From an uncultured Acidimicrobiales bacterium (GTDB taxonomy: Bacteria; Actinomycetota; Acidimicrobiia; Acidimicrobiales; SHLQ01): a stretch of 64,000 bases of DNA. Under the pieces are notes generated by a model, which ran no database searches, was not told where the DNA came from, and was given only the letters and a program-made list of their open reading frames with translations. The stretch spans positions 1 through 64,000 of the forward strand of contig CAKZVC010000012.1 in assembly GCA_937922235.1 (NCBI GenBank), written 5' to 3'. The first letter of the stretch is position 1. Each line of letters starts with the position of its first letter. The position numbers were made by a program, and so were the translations under genes. Below are positions 1 through 11,443 of the stretch, piece after piece.

Positions 1-51
1 GGCCACTTTCGTGGCCGGCACTCCCCTCACTCCACGCTTCACGAGGAAGCG
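1..51 (-). terminator. Hairpins downstream of the FG-GAP/RTX gene
   Basis: Two inverted repeats lie 3' of the stop codon of the minus-strand RTX gene. CGCTTC/GAAGCG (35-40 and 46-51) has a 5-nt loop, and GGCCAC/GTGGCC (1-6 and 11-16) has a TTTC loop. No long U-tract is visible, so a terminator role is inferred from position and pairing only. Confidence 0.45.
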
Positions 52-72
52 CCACGAGCTATTTGATTGGGT

Positions 73-2424
<2,352 letters not shown>

Positions 2425-2746
2425 GAATAACCCCAATCAGTTATGTCGTGTGTTCAATGAATGTAGATTTCACTGGCTTCCGCCCGCATGGGCAGTGTGG
2501 CTCACTTTTCTTGGCGATGTAGGTCAACGAGGCTCAACAATTGGGGTTTCGTTCTCCTTTACTGTGAAAGGCGTACACAGGGAGTTCACCAGCACACGCT
2601 CGGTGTGATTTTCGGTATACCTCAGCAAGTTCACAGAACGGGCTGAACCACCGGTGGCGACGTATGCGAACATGTTGTTCGTGTCGGCACCAACCACGAC
2701 ACCGGCGGCAACGCCAGGCCAACCGGCCAGGAGACCCCCTAACCCG
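2425..2746. promoter_or_regulatory. Divergent intergenic region between the RTX gene and the flippase gene
   Basis: This 322-bp gap separates divergent genes and must hold both promoters. It contains a 10-bp palindrome CCACCGGTGG (2649-2658). The plus-strand frame stays open back to a GTG at 2654, but an AGGAG sequence (2729-2733) and the ATG at 2747 mark a better start. I could not assign -35/-10 boxes with confidence. Confidence 0.4.
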
Positions 2747-4114
2747 ATGAACAGCCTCATCACCAAGATGCGCGGCATGGACCGTCAGAAGTTCGAGTCG
2801 CTGTTTACCAGCACCGCGTTTCTGCTTACCAATGGTCTGCTCTTCGTCAACATGTTTTTGCTGTTCAACGGTCTTGGCGACGATGGCCGCGGCGCAGTGG
2901 CTGCCGCGTACGGAAACACCGTCGTCATCGGCTGGGCATTCCAGATCGGCGTGCCAACCGCTGCGGGCTACTTCGCCAAGGACATCGACAACCGTCGCAT
3001 CTCTATGTCGGCTTGGGCAATGACGCTCTTTGGGGCTATCCCCGTTGCGCTCCTTATGATCCCGTTCTTTTGGTGGCAGCTGAGCGGCCCTTCGTTTACC
3101 GAAGGCGGCGACTCTCTCCAGAAGTGGTACATCGCCTTTATCGTCCTCCAGCTCTTCAACGGACCTTTCCTGTCCGCTATCTACTGGCTTCGCGGGTCCG
3201 GCGATCTCTTTCGCTTCAACGCCCTCCTCGCGCTGCCACAGGTACTCATCACGCTCGGGTACCTCGGCTTGTTCGTTACCGGCACAATGACCGTCAGCCG
3301 AGCGCTTGCGTCGACCTTCATCGCGTTGGCTATTGGTTGGATCGTCGGACTGACGTCGACCGGCTCGTGGCCTGGCCGAGGATTTTCCCGAGAGATCTTC
3401 GACGAAGTACGCGCCTACAGCTTGAAGGCCTGGGTCGGCAACCTGTCGTTCTTCGTCAGCCTTCGCATTGACCAACTTCTTCTCGTTGCGTTCGTCCCGC
3501 TCGGCGAGCTCGGGGTTTACGCAGGAGCAGCTGCGATCTCGACCGTTTCTGGGCCAATCGCTCGGGGCTGGGCACAGTCCCTTCTGCCGTTTGTCCGCAA
3601 AGCAACGTCCGACGACGAACGGCTCTGGCGAATCACCTCAGCAACTCGCCAAGTGGGCGTGCTCAGCTTCCTCATTCTCGGAGCAGTCGCTGCGACAAGC
3701 TGGTTCATCATTCCGTTCCTGCTTGGCGACAGGGTCGACACCGATGCGCTCATCAGGCTGCTGCTAATCCTGCTCCCTGGTGCGTGGGCCACCGACGTAA
3801 CCCAGGTGCTGACGGTCGCGTTGACTTCGTTCAACCGACCGGGCGAAGCCTCAAAGTCACAGGTGGCCGCTGGCATCGCCACCGCGATTGGCCTCATTGC
3901 TCTGCTCAGTCCATACGGCGTCACGGGCGCGGCCATCACCACCACCATCTCCTACTGGGTCGGCCTCATCGTGACCTACTATTACTGGCGCCGCCTGAAG
4001 GGCCAGGTCCAGCGGGGCGAAGTCACCGGACACACCGAACGCCTTGACGACGACCCTCAAGATGCAGTCGTAGATTCTCACGATGGTCTCCATCGAGACG
4101 AGGAAACTGTCTGA
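2747..4114 (+). CDS. Wzx/MATE-type polysaccharide flippase-like membrane protein
   Basis: About 455 aa, almost entirely hydrophobic, with roughly 12-14 predicted membrane segments and short charged loops, the layout of the MOP superfamily (Wzx/MurJ-like oligosaccharide flippases). By family it would move lipid-linked polysaccharide repeat units across the membrane. The ATG at 2747 follows AGGAG 12-13 nt upstream; a GTG at 2654 would add a low-complexity Pro/Ala leader and is less likely. The C-terminus is charged and cytoplasmic. The stop overlaps the next start (TGATG), so it is translationally coupled to the Wzz-like gene. Specific substrate unknown. Confidence 0.82.
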   Translation: MNSLITKMRGMDRQKFESLFTSTAFLLTNGLLFVNMFLLFNGLGDDGRGAVAAAYGNTVVIGWAFQIGVPTAAGYFAKDIDNRRISMSAWAMTLFGAIPVALLMIPFFWWQLSGPSFTEGGDSLQKWYIAFIVLQLFNGPFLSAIYWLRGSGDLFRFNALLALPQVLITLGYLGLFVTGTMTVSRALASTFIALAIGWIVGLTSTGSWPGRGFSREIFDEVRAYSLKAWVGNLSFFVSLRIDQLLLVAFVPLGELGVYAGAAAISTVSGPIARGWAQSLLPFVRKATSDDERLWRITSATRQVGVLSFLILGAVAATSWFIIPFLLGDRVDTDALIRLLLILLPGAWATDVTQVLTVALTSFNRPGEASKSQVAAGIATAIGLIALLSPYGVTGAAITTTISYWVGLIVTYYYWRRLKGQVQRGEVTGHTERLDDDPQDAVVDSHDGLHRDEETV

Positions 4115-5031
4115 TGGATCTGCATCGCGACGTCCCTCGCAACATGGCCAAACCTGCCTGGCTCGGCCTCATCATTCTGTCGGTCCTGGTCGCCTCGATG
4201 TCGGCCCTCTGGGTTGGACTGCAACAGGACGCTGGTGAAACCTCGACCACGTATCTGTTTGGGCGTCGCATCGGTTATATGAACCGGCCGTTACCCGTGC
4301 TCGACGATCACCTGAACGAGATCGTCAACTCGGTTGAGTTCCCGATCGTCTTCGTGCGCATCCAAGAACGCCTCCTGCTCGACGAAGACGCCTACGACCT
4401 GTCGATTGGCGTTGTTGAAGACACCCAGTCGCTCGTCCAAATCGAGGTACGCACCGACCGGTCTGGAGACGCCGACCGCATTGCACGAATCGTCGCCGAA
4501 GAGATGACCAAGTTCGTCCTCGACAACCAAGACCTCTCGATCCAAACCGAGATCGAAGAGCTCTCCGACGAGATCACCCGTCTTCAATCAGAGCAGAGCC
4601 GACTGATCGCCACCTCCGGCGGAGTGCCGCCCACGGCAACTCGCAACCGTCTCGAACAAACGCTCGCCGGTTTGCTCGCCGCTGATGAGACCGAAGTAGT
4701 CGGCACGCTCGAAGGGCAGATCCGCCAACAGCTCATCGACATTGCGCCAGCTGCAAACGAATACCGCCGCAATGCGGTCCAGATAGGAAACCTGCGCGCC
4801 CAACAAAACACGGCGATCGTCCAACGAACCGACCTGCTCGCATCGAAAGACGCGATCAACCAGGAGTGGTATCGCTCGATCACACCGGTTGAACGCACCT
4901 CGAACGTGCCCGTCGCAATCGCCATGGCCTTTGCGGCAGGCGTGCCCGCGGCCATCGTTTCGGCCCTCCTCGTGGCACTCATGCTGAACGTCCGACTCCG
5001 GCGATACGACACTGCACTTGCCGGGGCCTAG
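4114..5031 (+). CDS. Wzz-like chain-length determinant (polysaccharide co-polymerase)
   Basis: 305 aa with one membrane segment near the N-terminus (~15-35), a long extracytoplasmic region rich in Glu/Leu/Gln with coiled-coil character (~150-250), and a second membrane segment (~265-290) followed by a short basic tail. This two-TM layout is typical of Wzz/PCP proteins that set polysaccharide chain length. No tyrosine-kinase domain is fused. It overlaps the flippase stop by one base. Sequence similarity to classical Wzz is weak by eye, so the call rests on topology and neighbours. Confidence 0.7.
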   Translation: MDLHRDVPRNMAKPAWLGLIILSVLVASMSALWVGLQQDAGETSTTYLFGRRIGYMNRPLPVLDDHLNEIVNSVEFPIVFVRIQERLLLDEDAYDLSIGVVEDTQSLVQIEVRTDRSGDADRIARIVAEEMTKFVLDNQDLSIQTEIEELSDEITRLQSEQSRLIATSGGVPPTATRNRLEQTLAGLLAADETEVVGTLEGQIRQQLIDIAPAANEYRRNAVQIGNLRAQQNTAIVQRTDLLASKDAINQEWYRSITPVERTSNVPVAIAMAFAAGVPAAIVSALLVALMLNVRLRRYDTALAGA

Positions 5032-5085
5032 CCCCCACGGCTCCGATCGGACGCCGAACACCATCACAGGTAACCTCGACTGACT

Positions 5086-7386
5086 ATGGCGACCCCCCTT
5101 CCCCTTCGACGACTAGCGGCCGCGCTTGCGTTCACCCTCGTGGCCGTGGGCTGCACTGGCAGGTCCGAGCCAGCAGCGTCGACCACCACCCAAGCCGACA
5201 CTCCCAACACCACCGACAGCGTCGAATCTGCCGAGACCACCGATGGCACCGTTCGCTCCGCGGTGACTCCAGAACCGCCAAACGAACCCGAACCACTGTC
5301 GAACGTGTTCACCAAGCTCACCGAGCCTGGCGTCGGTGGCCGCATTACCTCCATCGCATTCGACCCCACCGACCCCGACCGCCTCTTCGTTGGCGGCGAC
5401 ATGCTCGGCATTGCGGTCACGAACGACTTCGGCGACACCTGGGAATCGACCACCGGCCTCGCCTCGTGGGAAATCGGTGACATCACCACCACACCATCAG
5501 CCGACGGCCGAATCTGGACCGGAAGCCTGTCGGGGCCCCAAGCCTCGTCCGACGGCATTGCGTGGCAGCTAAGCCGCAACGGCATGCCCGCGCTGTCCGA
5601 CTCGACGTACACCCTCGCCACCGAAGCCGTCCTTATCGACCCGACCAACAACAGCCGCCTCCTTGCCTTCAACGGCAACCAACGAAACTGGGACGCCCCA
5701 GGAGCAGTAAAGGACGGCAGCTGGACCGGGGACGGCTCGGTCTGGGTCTCCGAAGACAGCGGCAATACCTGGGCCCGGCTCAGCCAAGTCGCCCCCGGCG
5801 GCAACATCCGTGCTGCAGCCTTTAACGCCGACGGCACCGAGCTCTACGCAGCAGTCGCGAACCGCGGCGTGTTCCACTCGACCGACAACGGGGCCAGCTG
5901 GACGAACATTGGCACCGGGCTTCCCCACGGCAACCCCTACGACATCACCACGCACCCCACCGACCCAAAGACTGCCTGGGTCTCAATGGGCGACGGCCCT
6001 GAGGTCGACGGGCGCATCGTCGCCGGCGGCATATGGAAGACCGCCGACGGCGGCGCCAATTGGACCGACGCCAACAACGGCCTCTCGATCGTCTCCAATG
6101 CTGACCGACAGAACACCGGCAGCTTCCACCAGATCGTCGTCGCACCATCCAACGCCGACCGCCTCTACACCTCGAACGTCGCACCCGGCCAAGCAGCCAT
6201 CTACCGCAGCGACGATGGCGGCGACTCTTGGAGCATCATCGCCGACGGCAGCACCCGCCGACCCAACGCCTACGAAGGAGCGCTCCGAGCATTCGACATC
6301 GGCGTCCATCCGTCCGACCCCGACCGCCTCGCCATCGGCAGCGACGACACGCTGCTCGGATCGGTCAACGGCGGACAGTCCTGGGAAGACCTCACCACCC
6401 GCGAAGACGTCGCCGGCTTCTTCAGCGGACACGGCTACAGCGGCCTCGTCAGCACAGACATCGTCTTCAACCCCGCCAAACCCGACGAAGCCATCCTCCT
6501 TGGCTTCGACGGCGGCAACTTCATTCAGACCATCGACGGCAGCCTGACCTGGCGCCGAACCATCCAAGACATCTCTGCGTGGGGTGGAGGCGTCGAAGCT
6601 GCCTACTCACCATCGAACCCCGACCGCATCTATGTGCTCCTCGGCCAGTTCTCAAACTTCCGTGGCATCGGCATCACCGACGACGGCGGCGCCACCTTTC
6701 GACTCGCCGCGGGCGATGCCAGTGGCCTGCCCGAGGTCGGCAACGTTGACCGCGGCGCCGCCGGCCTCGCCGTCCTCGACCAGAACGGCGTCGACATCGT
6801 CTTGGCCGTTGTCGGCCGAGTCCTCTACCGCAGCGACGACGGCGGAGCATCCTTCAGCGAAGTCCCCGGCGTCATCAACGCTCGTGACGTAGCAGTCAGC
6901 CCAGATGGCTCCGTCTTTGTCGCAACCGACAGCGGCACACTCGTGTCGGTTGACGGCGGCGTTGGTTACAACGACGCAGGCAGCTCGCCCGGCGGCATCA
7001 CTACCCTCTACACGTCACGCTCCGAACCGGGAGTCATCTACGGCGTGGCGTTCCGCGAGGGCAACGGCGGCATGTACCGCTTCGACGGCAGCGACTGGAC
7101 CCAGCTCTTCGACGACTTCTACTCCCACGGCGTAGCGGTCGACCCGACCAATCCAAGCAACATCGCCGTCGTCACCACCGAGCCAGCCTTCAACGACGTG
7201 AGCGCCGCTACCGGCGTATACCTCTCCAACGACGCCGGCCAAACCTGGACCGCCATCACCGCCGGACTTCCAATGACCCGCCTGCGCACCGCCGAGTTCG
7301 ACCCCTCGAACCCCGACCGCCTAGTAGTAGGCACAACCGGCCGCGGCTTCTACGAGATCAGCTTCGAAGCTGCGCTTCTTCGCTGA
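5086..7386 (+). CDS. Lipoprotein with BNR/Asp-box (sortilin/xyloglucanase-like) beta-propeller
   Basis: 766 aa. The N-terminus is a lipoprotein signal with lipobox LVAVGC (Cys23), followed by a Thr/Ser/Pro-rich linker to ~70. The rest contains many SxDxGxxW-type Asp-box motifs (STDNGASW, SDDGGDSW, TDDGGATF, SNDAGQTW) spaced about 50-90 residues apart, and the recurring phrase DPTxPDRL, typical of tandem BNR propellers such as Vps10/sortilin or GH74-like proteins. It should be anchored on the outer face of the membrane. GH74 catalytic acids cannot be assigned, so it may be binding rather than catalytic. It lies between polysaccharide genes. A 119-bp repeat begins 2 nt after its stop. Confidence 0.82.
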   Translation: MATPLPLRRLAAALAFTLVAVGCTGRSEPAASTTTQADTPNTTDSVESAETTDGTVRSAVTPEPPNEPEPLSNVFTKLTEPGVGGRITSIAFDPTDPDRLFVGGDMLGIAVTNDFGDTWESTTGLASWEIGDITTTPSADGRIWTGSLSGPQASSDGIAWQLSRNGMPALSDSTYTLATEAVLIDPTNNSRLLAFNGNQRNWDAPGAVKDGSWTGDGSVWVSEDSGNTWARLSQVAPGGNIRAAAFNADGTELYAAVANRGVFHSTDNGASWTNIGTGLPHGNPYDITTHPTDPKTAWVSMGDGPEVDGRIVAGGIWKTADGGANWTDANNGLSIVSNADRQNTGSFHQIVVAPSNADRLYTSNVAPGQAAIYRSDDGGDSWSIIADGSTRRPNAYEGALRAFDIGVHPSDPDRLAIGSDDTLLGSVNGGQSWEDLTTREDVAGFFSGHGYSGLVSTDIVFNPAKPDEAILLGFDGGNFIQTIDGSLTWRRTIQDISAWGGGVEAAYSPSNPDRIYVLLGQFSNFRGIGITDDGGATFRLAAGDASGLPEVGNVDRGAAGLAVLDQNGVDIVLAVVGRVLYRSDDGGASFSEVPGVINARDVAVSPDGSVFVATDSGTLVSVDGGVGYNDAGSSPGGITTLYTSRSEPGVIYGVAFREGNGGMYRFDGSDWTQLFDDFYSHGVAVDPTNPSNIAVVTTEPAFNDVSAATGVYLSNDAGQTWTAITAGLPMTRLRTAEFDPSNPDRLVVGTTGRGFYEISFEAALLR

Positions 7387-7387
7387 G

Positions 7388-7506
7388 GCTCCAGGCCTTA
7401 GCCGCCAGCGACTTCGTCGCCGATTTTGGCGGCACGGTCCTGAAGCGATGCCACTCCCTTTCAGGGGGAGCGTTCAAGCGGCACGCAGCCTGGGCGCCCG
7501 AGGCGG
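7388..7506 (+). repeat. Left copy of 119-bp inverted repeat
   Basis: It matches the reverse complement of 16989-17107 with a single difference (T versus A, in a hairpin loop near 7460). It starts 2 nt after the stop of the beta-propeller gene. It contains a nested hairpin (GCCGCC at 7401-7406 with GGCGGC at 7428-7433, enclosing GCGAC-TTC-GTCGC) and a second hairpin with CTCCC/GGGAG arms (7454-7470). Confidence 0.9.
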
Positions 7507-7525
7507 CGTTCACTCAGTTGGCCTT

Positions 7526-7571
7526 ATGGGGCCTGTCCCCGTAAAGGCCCATTTATGGGGACAGGCCCCAT
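7526..7571. repeat. Palindromic repeat, GGGGCCTGTCCCC type, unit 1
   Basis: A 15-bp perfect inverted repeat: ATGGGGCCTGTCCCC (7526-7540) and its complement (7557-7571), with a 16-nt spacer. The same arms recur at 7660-7703 in the opposite order. Confidence 0.85.
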
Positions 7572-7659
7572 CCGCTGTATCGCTCGCTCTTTCAACGTTC
7601 TCGCTACTCCCACGAGGAGGTCGCAATCCTTGAGGGCGTGAAGAATCAGCGTTTCTTCG

Positions 7660-7703
7660 CGGGGACAGGCCCCGTAAAGAACAGTTCATGGGGCCTGTCC
7701 CCG
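7660..7703. repeat. Palindromic repeat, GGGGCCTGTCCCC type, unit 2
   Basis: A 14-bp perfect inverted repeat: CGGGGACAGGCCCC (7660-7673) and GGGGCCTGTCCCCG (7690-7703). Each unit has GTAAAG directly after its first arm, showing that units 1 and 2 are related copies. Confidence 0.85.
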
Positions 7704-7763
7704 TTGGGGTGACGGCAAAAGTAGAATTCGTTAGGCACTCGCCGAACGTGCCGATAGGACATC

Positions 7764-8987
7764 GTGCCAACACAGATCTCTGTCACTAGCTACTACTACC
7801 GACGCGGTGGCGCCGAAGCCATCATGCTCGACCAGAACGAGCTGCTCACATCCCGGGGCTGGGACATCGTCCCCTTCGCCATGGAGTACGAGAAGAATTT
7901 CGAAACCGAGTACGACGACTACTTCGTCGAAGAGATCGATTTCGCTAGCCAATACACCCCGGTCGAGAAGGTCCGCAAGGTCGTCAAGTCGGTGTACTCG
8001 CTCGAGGCTCGCAAAGAAATCGGCCGCCTCATCGACGACGTCCGCCCCGACATCGTCCACGCACACAACGTCTACCACCACCTCACGCCCGCCATCTTCG
8101 GAGCGATCAAGAAGAAGGGCGTGCCTGCGGTCATGACCGTGCACGACCTCAAAATCGGCTGCCCATCAAAGCTCATGCTCGCCGCCGACGGCGTGTGCGA
8201 ACGCTGCAAAGGCGGCAAAACCTGGAACGCCGTCCAGCAACGATGCCTCAAAGGCTCACTGCCCCTGTCGGCAGTAGCAGCGCTGGAAACGACCCTGCAC
8301 AACGCCATCGGCAGCTACAAGAAAAACGTCGACCTGTTCATCCTTCCGAGCAACTTCCACATGAACAAGCTGATCGACTGGGGCCTGCCCGCCGAGAAGA
8401 CGCGCTACCTCCCGAACTCGGTCGACGTGTCGGGTCTGACCCCCGACTACACCGCCGGAAAACGCTTTGTCTTCGTCGGACGCGTATCCGAAGAAAAGGG
8501 ATTGCTCACCTTCGTCCAGGCCGTTGCCAACTCGGGTGTCGCCGCCACGATCGTTGGCACCGGACCCCAAGAAGACGAACTCAAAGCCCTCGCCGCGAAG
8601 ACCGGCGCCGACGTCGAATTCGCCGGCTACCAAACCGGCGACGCCCTCTTCGACATCATCCGCTCGGCTCGAGCTCTCGTGCTCCCATCGGAGTGCTACG
8701 AGAACGCCCCGGTCGTGCTCCTCGAGGCGTACGGCGTCGGCACACCAGTGCTCGGGTCCGACCTTGGCGGCATTCCCGAACTCATCGTTCCTGGCGAAAC
8801 CGGGTTCCTCGCCACAGCCGGCAGCGCGTCATCGTTCGCCGAGCAGCTCACCAAGATGCAGCACCTCAGCGACACCGAGCTCGGCGACATGGGTCGAGCC
8901 GGCCGAGCCTTCGTCGAAGAACGATTCTCAAAAGAGCTCTACCTCGAAGGACTCCTCGAGATCTACCGCGAGCTCGACGCCGTCTGA
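7764..8987 (+). CDS. Glycosyltransferase family 4 (GT-B fold)
   Basis: 407 aa. The N-terminal domain opens with the donor/acceptor-side motif YYYRRGGAE and contains the DVVHAHN-like segment (DIVHAHNVYHH). A Cys-rich insert CPSK...CERC...QQRC (~130-155) is common in this GT4 subgroup. The C-terminal domain has FVGRVSEEKG, GTGPQEDELK and the E-x7-E motif in PSECYENAPVVLLEAYG. It should transfer a nucleotide-activated sugar to a lipid-linked glycan at the cytoplasmic membrane face. The GTG start is chosen because the first strand of the Rossmann fold begins there. It is the first gene inside the inverted-repeat-bounded segment. Confidence 0.9.
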   Translation: MPTQISVTSYYYRRGGAEAIMLDQNELLTSRGWDIVPFAMEYEKNFETEYDDYFVEEIDFASQYTPVEKVRKVVKSVYSLEARKEIGRLIDDVRPDIVHAHNVYHHLTPAIFGAIKKKGVPAVMTVHDLKIGCPSKLMLAADGVCERCKGGKTWNAVQQRCLKGSLPLSAVAALETTLHNAIGSYKKNVDLFILPSNFHMNKLIDWGLPAEKTRYLPNSVDVSGLTPDYTAGKRFVFVGRVSEEKGLLTFVQAVANSGVAATIVGTGPQEDELKALAAKTGADVEFAGYQTGDALFDIIRSARALVLPSECYENAPVVLLEAYGVGTPVLGSDLGGIPELIVPGETGFLATAGSASSFAEQLTKMQHLSDTELGDMGRAGRAFVEERFSKELYLEGLLEIYRELDAV

Positions 8988-9081
8988 CCGAACTGGTTCT
9001 CCCGGATCTGACCCTGGTTCCCGGCTGAACAAATCTGGCGCCCGAGTAGACCTCACTGCTGACGAGCGAACAGATTGAGGT

Positions 9082-9822
9082 ATGACGCCAGACGACTTCA
9101 ACTCGACCACATCCGATCAGCTTCAAAAGATCGGTGCGATCCACTACTTCCATCCCTACGCAAAGGAAGAGGCCGAGGCGCTTGGAATCGACGGATTCCG
9201 GTTCTACTTCTGCGGACGCGCCGGCGTGCTTGGTGAGGTAAGCACCGAGGTCATGCTGTCTGCGTTTGGCTACTTCGAGCCCGGACTAGTCGACAAGATG
9301 TGGACCTCGAGCAAGGAACGATGCGACGTCGTCGAAGCCGGACGGGCCCAGATGCGTGCGTCCTATCGACTCGGCGTCGACGCGTTCACCGACTCTGACG
9401 TCTCGCCCGACGCGCTCACCGAAGCCGCAAGCTCGATGGGCGAACTCGTCGCCGCCGTCGACCGCAGCGCGCTGCCGCTGTTCGCTGGGTTCGTCGCTCT
9501 CGACGTGCCCGAAGATCCGGCCGAAGCGTTCATGCACCAAGCGGTCGTCATGCGCGAACTGCGAGGAAGCGTCCACCTTGCTGCCCTCGCCGCCACCGGA
9601 CTCGGTTCACGAGCCGCCCATCAGATCAAGCGTCCGAACGATCAGGAAATGTTCGGCTACAAAGACACGATCGAGATCTCCGATGCCGATCGCGCCGCGT
9701 ACGAGCTGATCGAGCCAATGACCCAATCCGCAATGAACCTGCACGCCGAAGCAATCAGCGCCGAGCAGCGTACCCAGATTGCCGAAACCGTCGCAGCCGC
9801 AACCGCAGCGTTAGGCCTATAA
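9082..9822 (+). CDS. SCO6745-family protein
   Basis: 246 aa, soluble, no signal peptide. The N-terminal segment IHYFHPYAKEEAEALG followed by GFRFYFCGRAGVLG matches the conserved pattern I recall for the actinobacterial SCO6745 family (helical, assigned a winged-helix-like fold). Function is unknown. Its place between polysaccharide genes may be incidental: it is 95 bp after the GT4 gene and 371 bp before the next gene, so probably a separate transcript. Confidence 0.7.
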   Translation: MTPDDFNSTTSDQLQKIGAIHYFHPYAKEEAEALGIDGFRFYFCGRAGVLGEVSTEVMLSAFGYFEPGLVDKMWTSSKERCDVVEAGRAQMRASYRLGVDAFTDSDVSPDALTEAASSMGELVAAVDRSALPLFAGFVALDVPEDPAEAFMHQAVVMRELRGSVHLAALAATGLGSRAAHQIKRPNDQEMFGYKDTIEISDADRAAYELIEPMTQSAMNLHAEAISAEQRTQIAETVAAATAALGL

Positions 9823-10193
9823 AACCTGCTCGCCGACCGATCTGTGATGTGTGAGGGGCGGGAGAGACCCACCACGCATCAAATTTCGAGAAGTCAGGGC
9901 TGAAACTCACGGAGAGCTACTACTTTTACGACGCCTTTCACTCGGTGCGTTCACCATGAACCACGTCGTATGGACTCGATGTCTGTGCCATAGGTCTCAA
10001 AGAAGCAAAAACGTTGTGAATCCGGGCCATCTTGCCCAGCAACGGACTGCAGATTTGATTTATGGTGGGCCAGACACCAGCCGAAACTAATTCCACGAGG
10101 CGCATCCGGAAGACAAACTGGATGCGTAATTAACACACCATGTGGTTGTGGGAATAGCCTGACTCGACGGCGTGTGAGGAAAGACTTCCGGAA
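9823..10193. promoter_or_regulatory. Intergenic leader upstream of the second Wzz-like gene
   Basis: A 371-bp non-coding stretch. It holds a 7-bp inverted repeat CGCATCC/GGATGCG (10101-10107 and 10120-10126, 12-nt loop) about 70 bp before the next ATG. It likely carries the promoter for the 10.2-14.8 kb operon. The only open frame inside (9851-10090) has no coding character or recognisable family. Confidence 0.45.
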
Positions 10194-11441
10194 ATGAACG
10201 AAGGCGATACACAAAAATCAGGGGAGCTGTCCTCCTTCCTGCATTTGACGGGCTGGCGGCCTCTTGTCCTTGCGCTCATCGCAGGATTGGCAGGCGCAAT
10301 TGGCCTGTTTATGGCGCTTCGTGCCCCTGTCGAATGGCAAGCCCGCTACACCCTGAACGCGCAGCGGATCGCCGACGACGACTTCACCCCACAGGAGCTC
10401 GACATCTTCGTCGAGGAGATCGCCCAAACCGCAAAGTTCCCGCAGGTCATCCAGGCCGTCGAAGCTCGCACGAACCTTGTCGAAGAAGACGACTACCTGA
10501 TCACGGTTAACCAGTCAGGTTCGACACTGGCGAACGTCGACATCAACGTTGTCTCGGAAAACCCCGAAGAAGCCCAGCTCGTCGCTAAGGAGACCGGCAT
10601 CGAAGCGATGCAGGTCACGCTCAACAAGGTCCTCGGCGGACACGTCGCTAGTGCTGACCAGATCACCGATTCCATTCGCGAGATTGAAACCACGATCACC
10701 GACCTGACCGTGGATGCGGGCGGCATCAACCCGCAGATCGCTTACGACATCGCCGTGCAAAACGTCATCGACCGACGCACCCGCAACGCCAACCCGCCCG
10801 ACATTCGCGAGACCGATGCGGACGGCAACGTCACCATCACCGAGGAACCCGAGCCGGCTCCCCCACTCGCTGAGCTCGAAGCGCGGGCGACAGCTCTCGA
10901 ACCAATCCTTCGCGAATACAACAATGAAGTCGCTGCGCTCGACGCGCTCAACCAGCGCCTGGCCGAGCGCAATGATGACATTCGTGACTCTCGCGCTGGT
11001 CTGGCCCTCATCGATGCCGAACGTGAAGACCCGCTCATCATCTCCGAGGTCGTCACCGAAGAGACCTCACGCATTGCTGGCCTCCTCACCGGGCTGCTCA
11101 TGTTCGCCGTGCCCGCTGCACTCCTCGTCATCTTGCTCTTCGTTATCTACGATGCGCTTCGCAAGAAGCCAGAAGTCCCTCTGCGCCGAGCAGACGACTT
11201 CGAAGCCGCAGGCGTACTCGAGGCCAACGCACACCGGGCCCTTCCAGAAGGCGTAGTAACTCCGCTCGTCGTTGTTGACGAAGAAGAGCTGAAGCCCGAA
11301 ACCGGCGATGACATTCTCGCCGAGCCTGATGAGGCCGAGGTGATCGTCGAAGACGACGGTCCAGAAGATGACGAACCAAAGGCGAAGAAGCGCTCCAAGG
11401 ACGGACGTTGGGGACGCGACGCCAGTAGCAAAGCAGGCTGA
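10194..11441 (+). CDS. Wzz-like chain-length determinant with acidic cytoplasmic tail
   Basis: 415 aa. TM1 at ~22-42, a periplasm-equivalent region with coiled-coil stretches (~140-275, rich in Glu/Asp/Ala/Leu), TM2 at ~285-310, then a ~100-residue cytoplasmic tail with an Asp/Glu-rich block (EVIVEDDGPEDDEPKAKKR). This is the PCP/Wzz layout without a kinase domain. It is the second PCP-type protein in the window. It precedes the sulfotransferase by only 2 nt and is probably first in an operon with it, the Wzy-like protein and GT2. The acidic tail could contact a cytoplasmic partner, but none is identified. Confidence 0.72.
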   Translation: MNEGDTQKSGELSSFLHLTGWRPLVLALIAGLAGAIGLFMALRAPVEWQARYTLNAQRIADDDFTPQELDIFVEEIAQTAKFPQVIQAVEARTNLVEEDDYLITVNQSGSTLANVDINVVSENPEEAQLVAKETGIEAMQVTLNKVLGGHVASADQITDSIREIETTITDLTVDAGGINPQIAYDIAVQNVIDRRTRNANPPDIRETDADGNVTITEEPEPAPPLAELEARATALEPILREYNNEVAALDALNQRLAERNDDIRDSRAGLALIDAEREDPLIISEVVTEETSRIAGLLTGLLMFAVPAALLVILLFVIYDALRKKPEVPLRRADDFEAAGVLEANAHRALPEGVVTPLVVVDEEELKPETGDDILAEPDEAEVIVEDDGPEDDEPKAKKRSKDGRWGRDASSKAG

Positions 11442-11443
11442 CA

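Larger units (their letters stand above)
7387..7763. other. Repeat-rich intergenic region
   Basis: This 377-bp gap has no credible gene. It holds the left 119-bp repeat (7388-7506) and two palindromic GGGGCCTGTCCCC units (7526-7571, 7660-7703). The last 60 bp lead into the GT4 gene with AGGA 4 nt before its GTG start. Confidence 0.7.

Noticed and set aside
9823-10193. Small ORF 9851-10090 as a gene
   Set aside because: There is no ribosome-binding site, no family resemblance and an irregular composition. The region is better read as a leader or promoter region.
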